From Faucicola osloensis_B (GTDB lineage Bacteria > Pseudomonadota > Gammaproteobacteria > Pseudomonadales > Moraxellaceae), in NCBI GenBank assembly GCA_964211495.1, contig CAXORL010000001.1, forward strand, positions 930,001 through 994,000: a stretch of DNA of 64,000 nucleotides, in the 5' to 3' direction. The stretch's first letter is position 1. Every line of letters begins with the position of its first letter. A model generated the notes under the pieces. The model was not told where the DNA came from. It did not search any database and saw only the letters and a program-made list of their open reading frames with translations. The position numbers were made by a program, and so were the translations under genes. Below are positions 34,946 to 43,228 of the stretch, piece by piece.

Positions 34946-35695
34946 TTAGTCTTCTAGCGGATAAGAGGGTGAAAATGGGTCTAACAATTCAATCAATCGG
35001 CGTTCATAGCACTGCCCGCGCCAAATAAAATGTACTTTTGCGTCGCTAAAGGGTTTATCATCAAACCACAAAAACACCCCTTCCATCATTTTTGGCCAAT
35101 CATCCCAGCTAATTTCACTCACGCCCATCATCACCGCTAAAAATGCTGACAATAGCGTATCATGACTAACCGCCAGTAATAAATGTCCGTGCTTTGGCTG
35201 GTGCTGGAATAAAAGCGCTAATAAATCCAAACCGCCTTTATGTGGCGCTTTAATCCCTGCCATGTCGCCCGCCAAAAAACGATTGATAAAATTGAGCGCG
35301 CCAATTTGTTTGAATACCTTACTCACTTCTTCATGGTCAACGACCAAACTACCTGGCTCTACTAGCAGCGATTGGTGCGACACATTTCTAGAGATGCCGG
35401 CCCCTGCTTGCATTAAAATAGCGGTATCAATACAACGTTGTATCGGGCTACTGATGCTATCTACATCCATTGAGTAATCTAAGTTGGCAGCCAACCAACG
35501 CCCCCAAGACTCCGCCAACACTCTGCCTTTTGGTGTCAGTGGCAAGGCATAACTGGCAAAGCCATTTTTATCTGACATTTCGCGCAATGAATGGCGGGTA
35601 AATAGTATTAGTCGCTCATTTTTTGGCAGTAACTTGACCGAGTCAATCATACTGGGCGGTAAGTGAGCAGGCATGGTGTTGATTGAATTAGACAT
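34946..35695 (-). CDS. Histidine phosphatase superfamily protein
   Basis: 249 residues, cytosolic. The N-terminal catalytic motif is LILFTRHSLRE (RHS rather than the more common RHG), the second Arg lies in SSPIQRCIDTA, and the C-terminal catalytic His is in AVSHDTLLSAF. These mark the branch-2-like histidine phosphatases. The substrate is unknown. It is upstream of the metallophosphoesterase gene's 3' end on the same strand with a 115 bp gap. Confidence 0.8.
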   Translation of the reverse strand: MSNSINTMPAHLPPSMIDSVKLLPKNERLILFTRHSLREMSDKNGFASYALPLTPKGRVLAESWGRWLAANLDYSMDVDSISSPIQRCIDTAILMQAGAGISRNVSHQSLLVEPGSLVVDHEEVSKVFKQIGALNFINRFLAGDMAGIKAPHKGGLDLLALLFQHQPKHGHLLLAVSHDTLLSAFLAVMMGVSEISWDDWPKMMEGVFLWFDDKPFSDAKVHFIWRGQCYERRLIELLDPFSPSYPLED

Positions 35696-35810
35696 TTAAC
35701 TACGCATTCCTTATATCTTTTTATCTTTGCACCATAAATTGATACTACAAATTGATGAAGTCAAAAAATTTAAGCGATTAAATGGGATGTTACTGTCAAA
35801 AACGCGCCAA

Positions 35811-36602
35811 TCATACCATGACTTCAATGACTTTATGCCAGTCAAAAACTATCCCGGTACTACTGATTTCATTGGGGTAGGCTCTGGGATTGACAATAAC
35901 ACGTGTATGACCTTGCTGATAATCAAACGCTTCATGGGTATGTCCATGTAGCCAAATATCAGGCGCAAAATCGCGCTGTAACCATTCGCTCAAATCAACG
36001 ACAAATCCCGCATTACTGGGAAAATTGGCATATTTTGGCGCGATAGATAATGGGCTAATGCTGTGATGTGTCATGACCACGGTGGGCATAGCATCTTCTT
36101 GGCTTTGTTTTAAGGCATTTTGCAACCATGCCCTCTGCCGCTGATGGATAGATACGGTATCTTGGGGCATTAACAGTCTGTTATCATAATAAATCTCGCG
36201 ATAATCGCGCATAAACTGCTGAGCAATCTCCAACGTATTATCTTGTGGTTGATATTGATAATCCGTCCAAAGCGTTGTCCCAATAATCCTAACACCCATA
36301 AATTCAAAGCTCGCGCATTGTAAAAAATGCACTTGCGTATCTTGCGTCAATGCTTTTATCTGCTCATCGAGAGTAAGAATATTATGACCAAAATACTCAT
36401 GATTCCCCACAATCACAAAAATTGGTTTCTCAAGTCGCGTTGATTCGCCGATGAGCCATTCGATGCCCAAAAGCCCATTGGACGTGTCGCCCGCTACTAA
36501 AATAGCATCGGCATTTGTGTAAGGGATTTCACCAATGGGCAAATCCCTTCTTGCATAGCTATCAATATGTAAATCACTTAACACTTGAAAACGTACTGGC
36601 AT
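35811..36602 (-). CDS. Calcineurin-like metallophosphoesterase
   Basis: 263 residues. All five family motifs are visible in order: LSDLHIDSY, AGDTSNG, VGNHEYFG, MTHHSISP and HGHTHEAF, giving the two-metal centre. No signal peptide. It probably acts on a phosphodiester or nucleotide substrate, but the sequence does not tell which. It starts 17 bp downstream of pyrF on the same strand, so it is likely the last gene of the rpsA-ihfB-lapA-pyrF cluster. Confidence 0.85.
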   Translation of the reverse strand: MPVRFQVLSDLHIDSYARRDLPIGEIPYTNADAILVAGDTSNGLLGIEWLIGESTRLEKPIFVIVGNHEYFGHNILTLDEQIKALTQDTQVHFLQCASFEFMGVRIIGTTLWTDYQYQPQDNTLEIAQQFMRDYREIYYDNRLLMPQDTVSIHQRQRAWLQNALKQSQEDAMPTVVMTHHSISPLSIAPKYANFPSNAGFVVDLSEWLQRDFAPDIWLHGHTHEAFDYQQGHTRVIVNPRAYPNEISSTGIVFDWHKVIEVMV

Positions 36603-36619
36603 ACATCACTCGAAATGGG

Positions 36620-37357
36620 TTATTTTAACGTATCCAAGATATATTGCAGTTTGGCGGTGGGATCCGCTGCTGCCGTAATTGACCGCCCAATCACCAAATA
36701 ATCAGACCCATTTGCTATGGCATCTTTGGGCGTGCAAATGCGTGTTTGGTCATTACTGGCGTCTTCTGGTAGTCTGATACCTGGCGTGACTAACAGAAAA
36801 TCCTTGCCGCAAAGCTGTTTAAGCATATTGGCTTCTTGTGCAGAGCAAACCACACCATCAAGCCCAGATTGCTGCGTCAATAATGCAAGTCGCTTGACAT
36901 GATTTTCTACCGAGTCGGTGATGCCCACTTCAGCCAAATCTTGCTGTGACATAGAGGTCAGCACCGTCACCGCAATCACTAAGGTTTGGTAGTGTTGCGC
37001 CGATAGACGCGCTTTCACCGTTTGCATGGCGCTGCGCCCCGCACTGGCATGGACATTGACCATCCACACCCCCAAATCAGCCGCCGCTAAGACTGCCTGC
37101 GCGGTGGTGTTAGGAATATCATGAAATTTTAAATCCAAAAACACCTCAAAATCACGCTGATGTAAGGATGTCACTAAGCTATTACCATATTTGGTAAACA
37201 GCTCTTTGCCAACTTTTAATCGGCACAAGGTAGGGTCTAACTTCTCCGCCAAGCTTAATGCCTGACGGTCATCCATGTTATCCAACGCCACAATAATGGG
37301 TGACTGGATGGCTGATTTGATGCGTGATGTTGCTTGCGGTACTGCCACTTGATTCAT
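36620..37357 (-). CDS. pyrF: Orotidine-5'-phosphate decarboxylase
   Basis: 245 residues, TIM barrel. Active-site motif FLDLKFHDIPNT carries the catalytic Lys/Asp pair. ALDNMDDRQALSLAE at the N-terminus and LVTPGIRLPEDASNDQ near the C-terminus bind the substrate phosphate and base. It makes UMP, the last step of pyrimidine synthesis. The gene order lapA-pyrF after ihfB is common in gammaproteobacteria. Confidence 0.96.
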   Translation of the reverse strand: MNQVAVPQATSRIKSAIQSPIIVALDNMDDRQALSLAEKLDPTLCRLKVGKELFTKYGNSLVTSLHQRDFEVFLDLKFHDIPNTTAQAVLAAADLGVWMVNVHASAGRSAMQTVKARLSAQHYQTLVIAVTVLTSMSQQDLAEVGITDSVENHVKRLALLTQQSGLDGVVCSAQEANMLKQLCGKDFLLVTPGIRLPEDASNDQTRICTPKDAIANGSDYLVIGRSITAAADPTAKLQYILDTLK

Positions 37358-37398
37358 AACAAACTAACTCGTTTTTTCAATTCGATAGCATGCATTGC

Positions 37399-37758
37399 TT
37401 ATCGTACGGGTGGTAAATTAGGGTTGGTTGCGGTAGGGGCAATCGTTGCATTGCTGGTTTGCGCTAAATGCTGTTCATAATTATGCTGTGTTTGCATCAA
37501 TTTTTCTTGGGTTTGCTTTAGCTCTTTAGATAAGCGCTGATTTTCCAATTTCATCTGTAACACGCGAAATAAAATCAACCCCATCAATAGCCCCGCAATG
37601 ACCCCTAAAACGATGCTAATAATCAACAGTAGCCCCAAACTCATTTGTGGTACTTGGCTAAACAGTAAATTTACTTCGACTTGGTTGTTATTCACCAATA
37701 CCAACATCAATGAATAACCAACGACCACGAACAACAAAATCGCTAACAGATAACGCAT
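37399..37758 (-). CDS. lapA: Inner-membrane protein LapA (LPS assembly protein A domain)
   Basis: 119 residues. Two membrane helices (about 3-21 and 42-64) with the LapA phrase NNNQVEVNLLFSQVPQMSLGLLL between them, then a cytoplasmic coiled coil (ENQRLSKELKQTQEKLMQ). In E. coli LapA partners LapB in controlling LpxC levels; lapB is not next to it here. AAAGGAG precedes the ATG. A terminator hairpin separates it from ihfB. Confidence 0.87.
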   Translation of the reverse strand: MRYLLAILLFVVVGYSLMLVLVNNNQVEVNLLFSQVPQMSLGLLLIISIVLGVIAGLLMGLILFRVLQMKLENQRLSKELKQTQEKLMQTQHNYEQHLAQTSNATIAPTATNPNLPPVR

Positions 37759-37823
37759 AGTTTTCTCCTTTATTATTTTAATTAATCTACATTTTTGAAT
37801 GCCACTATTATTACAGATAATTC

Positions 37824-37858
37824 AAAAAAAAGAGTGGATTTTTTGTCCACTCTTTTTT
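37824..37858. terminator. Terminator between ihfB and lapA
   Basis: Perfect 8 bp stem AGAGTGGA/TCCACTCT with A and T runs on both sides. It should end most ihfB transcripts before lapA. Confidence 0.85.
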
Positions 37859-37920
37859 GATCAATCATATATTAAACCATATCGCTAGTTCAATAACGTT
37901 AAATAACTCAAAAACCGCAA

Positions 37921-38217
37921 CTAACGATGATGATTAACCGCCTCTCGCAATGCTTTGCCAGGTTTAAAATGGGGTATCGCCGTTGCTTTTACGGTAACTT
38001 TCTCGCCTGTTTTAGGGTTGCGCGCCACACGTGGCTCACGATGATGCAAACTAAAACTACCAAAACCGCGTACTTCGACACGTCCGTTTTGAGATAAGGT
38101 ATCGACCATCAAATCAATGATTTGCTTGGTAGCATCCTCAATGGTTTTTTCTGGTATATTCTCACATTCACTTGATAATCTAGTGATCAAATCAGATTTG
38201 TTTAACACTTTTTCCAT
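37921..38217 (-). CDS. ihfB: Integration host factor beta subunit
   Basis: 98 residues. The HU/IHF DNA-binding signature GFGSFSLHHREPRVARNP covers the beta arm with the intercalating Pro. The N-terminal KSDLITRLSSE and RVEVRGFG support the beta rather than alpha subunit, as does its place after rpsA. It bends DNA at specific sites together with IhfA. AGGGG precedes the ATG. Confidence 0.96.
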   Translation of the reverse strand: MEKVLNKSDLITRLSSECENIPEKTIEDATKQIIDLMVDTLSQNGRVEVRGFGSFSLHHREPRVARNPKTGEKVTVKATAIPHFKPGKALREAVNHHR

Positions 38218-38437
38218 ACTACCCCTAACACGCTAAACGTAACTGTCGTAGTCTAAATTACAGAATGATGGTTTTAAAAACTTCGTTACAGTTCAATTTC
38301 ATCCAGCAATCTATCAACAATTTTAATAATGAAAAATTACATTTCATTACTTTTCTTCGCATATTATAACAAAACCGTACTAAAGTCGTCGTCTTTTTTA
38401 GACTAAATATTCCATTTTATTACCTAAAAGGTAAAAA

Positions 38438-38471
38438 TAAAAAAAGCGACTAAATTAGTCGCTTTTTTTAT
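38438..38471 (-). terminator. Terminator after rpsA
   Basis: Stem AAGCGACTAA/TTAGTCGCTT flanked by A and T runs. Confidence 0.9.
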
Positions 38472-38486
38472 CGCTTGCAAAACCGA

Positions 38487-40160
38487 TTATTGGTTTTGTT
38501 GCTGCTCTTTGATTAAGTCACCAATGGTTTTTGGTTGGGTATCAGCAGCTGCATTTGAACTTAATGCTTTGATAGCATCACGTTGCTCTGCTTCGTCTTT
38601 TGCACGAACTGATAGGTTGATACCGCGAGTTTTGCGGTCAACGCTAACAATTTTCGCTTCAACTTCATCACCGACATTCAGTACAGTGGTCGCATCATCT
38701 ACTTTGTCTTGTTGGATTTCTGAAGCACGTAAATAGCCTTCTACATCGTCAGCTAGTTTTACTTTAGCGCCTTTGGCATCAACGTCCGTCACCACCCCTT
38801 TTACTACCGCACCACGATCATTTGATACTAGGTATTCGTTGAATGGGTCGCTGTTAAGTTGTTTGATACCTAAGCTGATACGGTTAGCTTCTGCATCTAC
38901 AGACAAGATGACCGCTTCAACGGTATCACCTTTATTGTAGTTACGAATCGCCTCTTCACCACTTTCAGTCCAAGAAAGGTCTGATAAGTGAACTAGACCA
39001 TCAATACCGCCTTCTAAACCGATAAAGATACCGAAGTCAGTGATTGATTTGATAGTACCAGATACTTTGTCGCCTTTTTGGTGGTTCTTATCAAACTCTT
39101 CCCATGGGTTTGGCATGGTTTGTTTGATACCTAGGCTAATACGACGACGGTCTTCATCGATATCAAGGATTTGAACCATGATCTCGTCACCGATTTGTAC
39201 CACTTTTGAAGGATGGATATTTTTGTTGGTATGATCCATTTCAGAAACGTGTACCAAGCCTTCGATACCATCAGCAATTTCAGCAAAACAACCATAATCA
39301 GTCAGGTTAGTTACACGTGCTTTAACGTTAGTACCTTTTGGATAGTTGTTAAGAACGTCTTGCCATGGATCAGTGCCTAGTTGTTTTAGACCTAAGCTGA
39401 CACGGTTACGTTCACGGTCAAATTTTAATACTTTAACTTTTAATTCTTGACCCACTTCAACCACTTCTGATGGGTGCTTGATACGGCGCCATGCCATATC
39501 TGTGATGTGTAATAGACCATCGATACCACCTAGGTCTACGAATGCACCGTAATCAGTCAAGTTTTTCACCACGCCGACCACTTCTTGACCTTCTTCGAGG
39601 TTAGATAGTAGTGCTTCGCGCTCTGCTGAGTTTTCAGATTCCATCACAGCGCGGCGGCTAACAACGACGTTGTTGCGTTTTTGATCCAGTTTGATGACTT
39701 TAAATTCTAGCTCTTTGCCTTCTAAGTGCGCAGTGTCACGTACTGGGCGAGTGTCCACCAATGAACCTGGTAAGAACGCACGTACTGAACCGATATCAAC
39801 CGTGAAACCACCTTTAACTTTACCAGAGATAAGACCGGTTACGATCTCATTGTTCTCATAAAGTTTTTCAAGTACGTTCCAAGTTTCAGCACGTTTTGCT
39901 TTTTCACGTGACAATAGGGTTTGACCCATGCCATTGTCAACCGCATCTACAACGACTTGAACTTGGTCGCCAACTGCTACTTCAAGCTCGCCTTGTTCAT
40001 TCAAAAATTCTGAACGCGCAACGATACCTTCTGATTTTAGACCCGTATCTACGGTAATCCAGTCGCTATCAATCGCAACTACTTGACCAGAGATAACTGC
40101 ACCGCGTTCTACGTCAAGTACTTGGCTTGCTTCAAACAGTTCAGCAAATGATTCCATCAT
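38487..40160 (-). CDS. rpsA: 30S ribosomal protein S1
   Basis: 557 residues with six S1/OB repeats. Recognisable repeat cores include VKGGFTVDIGSVRAFLPGSLVD, YGAFVDLGGIDGLLHITDMAWRR, YGCFAEIADGIEGLVHVSEMDHT and FGIFIGLEGGIDGLVHLSDLSW, each quoted only in part here by position (about residues 112, 195, 282 and 369). It delivers structured mRNAs to the ribosome. A double ATG marks the start, with AAAGGTAAA upstream. In the conserved order cmk-rpsA-ihfB. S1 is known to repress its own translation through its leader. Confidence 0.97.
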   Translation of the reverse strand: MMESFAELFEASQVLDVERGAVISGQVVAIDSDWITVDTGLKSEGIVARSEFLNEQGELEVAVGDQVQVVVDAVDNGMGQTLLSREKAKRAETWNVLEKLYENNEIVTGLISGKVKGGFTVDIGSVRAFLPGSLVDTRPVRDTAHLEGKELEFKVIKLDQKRNNVVVSRRAVMESENSAEREALLSNLEEGQEVVGVVKNLTDYGAFVDLGGIDGLLHITDMAWRRIKHPSEVVEVGQELKVKVLKFDRERNRVSLGLKQLGTDPWQDVLNNYPKGTNVKARVTNLTDYGCFAEIADGIEGLVHVSEMDHTNKNIHPSKVVQIGDEIMVQILDIDEDRRRISLGIKQTMPNPWEEFDKNHQKGDKVSGTIKSITDFGIFIGLEGGIDGLVHLSDLSWTESGEEAIRNYNKGDTVEAVILSVDAEANRISLGIKQLNSDPFNEYLVSNDRGAVVKGVVTDVDAKGAKVKLADDVEGYLRASEIQQDKVDDATTVLNVGDEVEAKIVSVDRKTRGINLSVRAKDEAEQRDAIKALSSNAAADTQPKTIGDLIKEQQQNQ

Positions 40161-40294
40161 AAAATTTACCTTTGTATAGCCGTAGCCTGTCCAGCACAGT
40201 ACGGTTCAAATTAAGATTTTCTATAAACATAAGGCTGGTTTTAGTGCCTATAAAAAATCGATAAAACTTTTAAAAACTGTTAGTTAAAAAAATG

Positions 40295-41044
40295 TTAGTT
40301 AATTGTCAAACCACGCTCAACACATAGTTGCCAAACTTGGTTAAACACTTGCTCAGCATCGATGGCTGAGCTATCAATCACTATCGCATCAGCAGCAGGC
40401 TTAGCCGGTGAGGCACTGCGTGTACTATCACGCTCATCACGGGCAATAATTTGTGCCAAAATTTCGTCAAAATCTGCCTGTTTACCAGCATGGGTTAACT
40501 GACTGACACGGCGCTCGGCTCGTGCCTTAGAGGATGCGACCAAATAAACTTTAAGCGGCGCATCGGGAAAAACCACTGTTCCCATATCACGCCCGTCTGC
40601 AATCAAGCCCTTTTTTGGGTTGCCTTGCGACGTTGCCATATTTTTTTGTAACTCTAATAGCGCTTGACGCACCTTCGGGAATACCGCGACTTTTGACGCA
40701 AAGTTACCCACTTCTTCGGTGCGAATCACTTCGCTCACATCGTTGGCATTCACGAGCACTGTCACATGCTCAGAACCCGCTTTTGCGGCTGCAAACTCAA
40801 TTTTTAACGATTGGGTTAAATCAGCTAGCGCAGTTTCATCGATGCTGTCGGTTAACAAACCCGCTTGGTGGGCTGCAAGCCCCACAATCCGATACAGTGC
40901 CCCTGAATCTAAAATTTGATAATCCAGCAGCTTTGCCAGTCTTGCCGTCAATGTCCCTTTACCTGCACCACTTGAGCCATCAACGGTAATGACGGGCAGG
41001 CTTGCGGTTACATCAAAAGACGGTTGCGTTAACGATTGTGACAT
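40295..41044 (-). CDS. cmk: Cytidylate kinase
   Basis: 249 residues from the ATG at 41044. P-loop VDGSSGAGKGTLTARLA, LDSGALYRIVGLAA and IADGRDMGTVVFP match the family. It phosphorylates CMP and dCMP. The frame stays open to 41119, but E. coli Cmk has 227 residues and the P-loop should lie near the N-terminus, which favours 41044 (AAGAA upstream). It is followed by rpsA after 134 bp. Confidence 0.95.
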   Translation of the reverse strand: MSQSLTQPSFDVTASLPVITVDGSSGAGKGTLTARLAKLLDYQILDSGALYRIVGLAAHQAGLLTDSIDETALADLTQSLKIEFAAAKAGSEHVTVLVNANDVSEVIRTEEVGNFASKVAVFPKVRQALLELQKNMATSQGNPKKGLIADGRDMGTVVFPDAPLKVYLVASSKARAERRVSQLTHAGKQADFDEILAQIIARDERDSTRSASPAKPAADAIVIDSSAIDAEQVFNQVWQLCVERGLTIN

Positions 41045-41325
41045 GCCATTCTTAGGAACAAAGCAAAAATAGTCGTATATTTTACGCCTGAAAGCTATTT
41101 TATACAAGTAATTTGACACAAGGATTGACTAAATTGCGTCTCATTCTTTGCCAATGAAAAAATGCATAAAAAAGGCGCAAAAAATGAGAAATGCACCGAT
41201 ACGCAGAGTGATGATTAACCATTGCGCGATAGAAGAAAAAACGCTAGCGACTTACAGGATTAAGCATAAGCTCACCTTTAACAATCACCTGCTAAAACCG
41301 CCAGAGTTTCCAGAATTTCCAAAAT

Positions 41326-41673
41326 TTATAGCGTAAAGGTAGGTTTATCCGAGTTGATATGACCTGCTAACAGGCGGTCGACTTCGTTTTTGATGCGTAA
41401 CCCTGCTTCATCTTTGCCAAGCTGTAACGCATAGCCTGCGGGGCGCTGTGCTTGTGCGCGGTGGTTGACCCACACCACTTTACCATGCAGCGGCATTCTC
41501 TCACTCGAATTTGGCAAAGTGATTGCCACAAAGGTTTGACTGCCGAGTTGTTGCTGCTGGTTAGTAGGAATAAATAATGCACCGTTTTCAATAAAAGGCA
41601 GATAGCTAGCATACAATTTTTCGATCGTATCATAGTTAATGGTGGTGATACCGCCACGAGATGGCATTGCCAT
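41326..41673 (-). CDS. pilZ: Type IV pilus assembly protein PilZ
   Basis: 115 residues, single PilZ domain. LYASYLPFIENGALFIPTN and MPLHGKVVWVN, and the C-terminal LAGHINSDKPTFT align with P. aeruginosa PilZ, including the SDRPTHTM-like end. As in that founding member the RxxxR c-di-GMP-binding motif is not seen, so nucleotide binding is unlikely; PilZ works with PilB and FimX. The ATG at 41673 has AAAGGA 9 nt upstream. The holB-pilZ order matches Pseudomonas. Confidence 0.92.
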   Translation of the reverse strand: MAMPSRGGITTINYDTIEKLYASYLPFIENGALFIPTNQQQQLGSQTFVAITLPNSSERMPLHGKVVWVNHRAQAQRPAGYALQLGKDEAGLRIKNEVDRLLAGHINSDKPTFTL

Positions 41674-41730
41674 AATCACTGTTCCTTTTACTAACGCATG
41701 GGGTTACCAACGCATGGTGAATGATAAGTA

Positions 41731-41764
41731 ATATAAATAATTGGGTAATATAGATAATTGAATA
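41731..41764. repeat. 17-bp imperfect tandem duplication at the holB 3' end
   Basis: ATATAAATAATTGGGTA followed by ATATAGATAATTGAATA, two bases from the holB stop codon. AACGCATGG is also repeated just beside it (about 41694-41716). Confidence 0.7.
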
Positions 41765-41766
41765 AA

Positions 41767-42930
41767 TTAGCAATCAAGCATGGTGCTAAAAATTTTATCA
41801 TAGCATAACTTATCTTGGATATGTTGCTGTCTATCTTGCCAGATTTGATCGATAACCTGTTGTAACTGGCTAATTTGCCTTAATGTCGGTGCTGGCTGCA
41901 GCTTGCCAAAATCTAAGTCATTGGATGACGCTGAAATACCAACGGCAAATTGCCCCAATGGTACTAACAAGGCTTGCGACAAGTATAAAAAGTCCGTCAA
42001 TGTCAGCGTTTTTTGCCAATAATTGCTGGCTTGTAGGGGCATACGTTGTCCACTACGAACTGCTTGAAAGCTGTTTATCCAAGTTTGGCGGTGTTGATAC
42101 CATTCGCTGTTTAACATTTGCAGTGCCAAAAAAGGCGCATAACCAGACAATTCACTCACTTGTTGTAGCGTCGCAGTATCGGTATTTGGCATTAACTGCT
42201 GCATCGCTTGCATTGACTGATCGGGGGTCACATGGCTCACCGAAAATGACTGTAGCCGAGAGCGAATCGTTGGCAGTAGCTGCGAAGGACTATCGCTAAT
42301 TAACAGCATCAACACATTTTCGGCAGGTTCTTCTAATGTCTTAAGGAGCGCGTTACTGGCTGCTAGGGTCATCGCATCCGCTTGGTGAATAACCACGATT
42401 CTTAATCCGCCACTCGATTGCGTGACAAAGGGCTGTAATTCCCGAATTTCGTCAATCTTGATGCTATAACCTGACTGATGGGTTGGGGCTTGCGCCACTA
42501 GGGTATTATTTGCTTTAGGTTTAGGCGACGCGTCACGCGCCACGGTGGGTGTGGGAATTTGATAAAGATCGGGGTGGGTATTGGCAATCAGCCATTGGCA
42601 ACTTTGGCATTGCCCACAGGCAGTTGTGACACCTTGTGCATTGTCCCGTTGATTCTCACACAAAGCCCATGCGACAAACCGATAGACAAAGGCGCGTTTC
42701 CCCGTCCCTGCATTGCCTGCAAACAACATCGCATGCGGCAAGGCATCTATATGGGTGGTCAAATACTGCCAAGTTGGCTGTTGCCACGGCAGTAAATCCA
42801 TAAACAGCCACTGCTGTATCACCTGTTGGTTAACGGGGTCTGGATAGTAGTATTGGGTTATCTCATTGGGTGTTGATTCGGTATTGGGTTGTTTGGTGTT
42901 TTTTAATTGAGAGAGGATAGTCGATGCCAT
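41767..42930 (-). CDS. holB: DNA polymerase III delta' subunit
   Basis: 387 residues. Clamp-loader AAA+ fold with modified P-loop AGNAGTGKRAF, zinc-binding CGQCQSC, IDEIRELQPFV, and sensor region LLKTLEEPAENVLMLLIS. The C-terminal collar domain follows. About 45 residues before DLLPWQQPTWQYL have no counterpart in the Pseudomonas protein, so the start could be internal (an ATG before DLLPW). Upstream tmk, often adjacent, is not here. Confidence 0.92.
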   Translation of the reverse strand: MASTILSQLKNTKQPNTESTPNEITQYYYPDPVNQQVIQQWLFMDLLPWQQPTWQYLTTHIDALPHAMLFAGNAGTGKRAFVYRFVAWALCENQRDNAQGVTTACGQCQSCQWLIANTHPDLYQIPTPTVARDASPKPKANNTLVAQAPTHQSGYSIKIDEIRELQPFVTQSSGGLRIVVIHQADAMTLAASNALLKTLEEPAENVLMLLISDSPSQLLPTIRSRLQSFSVSHVTPDQSMQAMQQLMPNTDTATLQQVSELSGYAPFLALQMLNSEWYQHRQTWINSFQAVRSGQRMPLQASNYWQKTLTLTDFLYLSQALLVPLGQFAVGISASSNDLDFGKLQPAPTLRQISQLQQVIDQIWQDRQQHIQDKLCYDKIFSTMLDC

Positions 42931-43228
42931 AGAAAAAAATCAGTCAACAGAGTAACCATAGTATAATCGCTGCGGCTAGATAATCAATTAGGATAATCAG
43001 TCAGGTTGTTTTCTTGAAGACATGAATGCGGTAACACGTCGCGTTATTTTATCCCTTACTGTCTTTAAACCTTGGCCCATAAGATTTTTGTTGCAAATAA
43101 ATGATGGATTTTTTTTGATGAGTCGATTAAATTTTCATCTTAAGATATCTATTTTCGTATTTTTTCTTATAGTTGTGATGCACCCTATTTAAAAAACGAT
43201 TCAATTTTCTGTTTACTTCGAGGTTAGT
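42931..43228. other. Divergent intergenic region
   Basis: 298 bp between holB and the large membrane-protein gene. No ORF. Rich in TTTTT and ATTTT words; no clear hairpin with T run. Confidence 0.4.

Noticed and set aside
41148..41336. 62-codon frame between cmk and pilZ
   Set aside because: No ribosome-binding site; Lys-rich translation from an AT-rich gap; runs into the pilZ 3' end.
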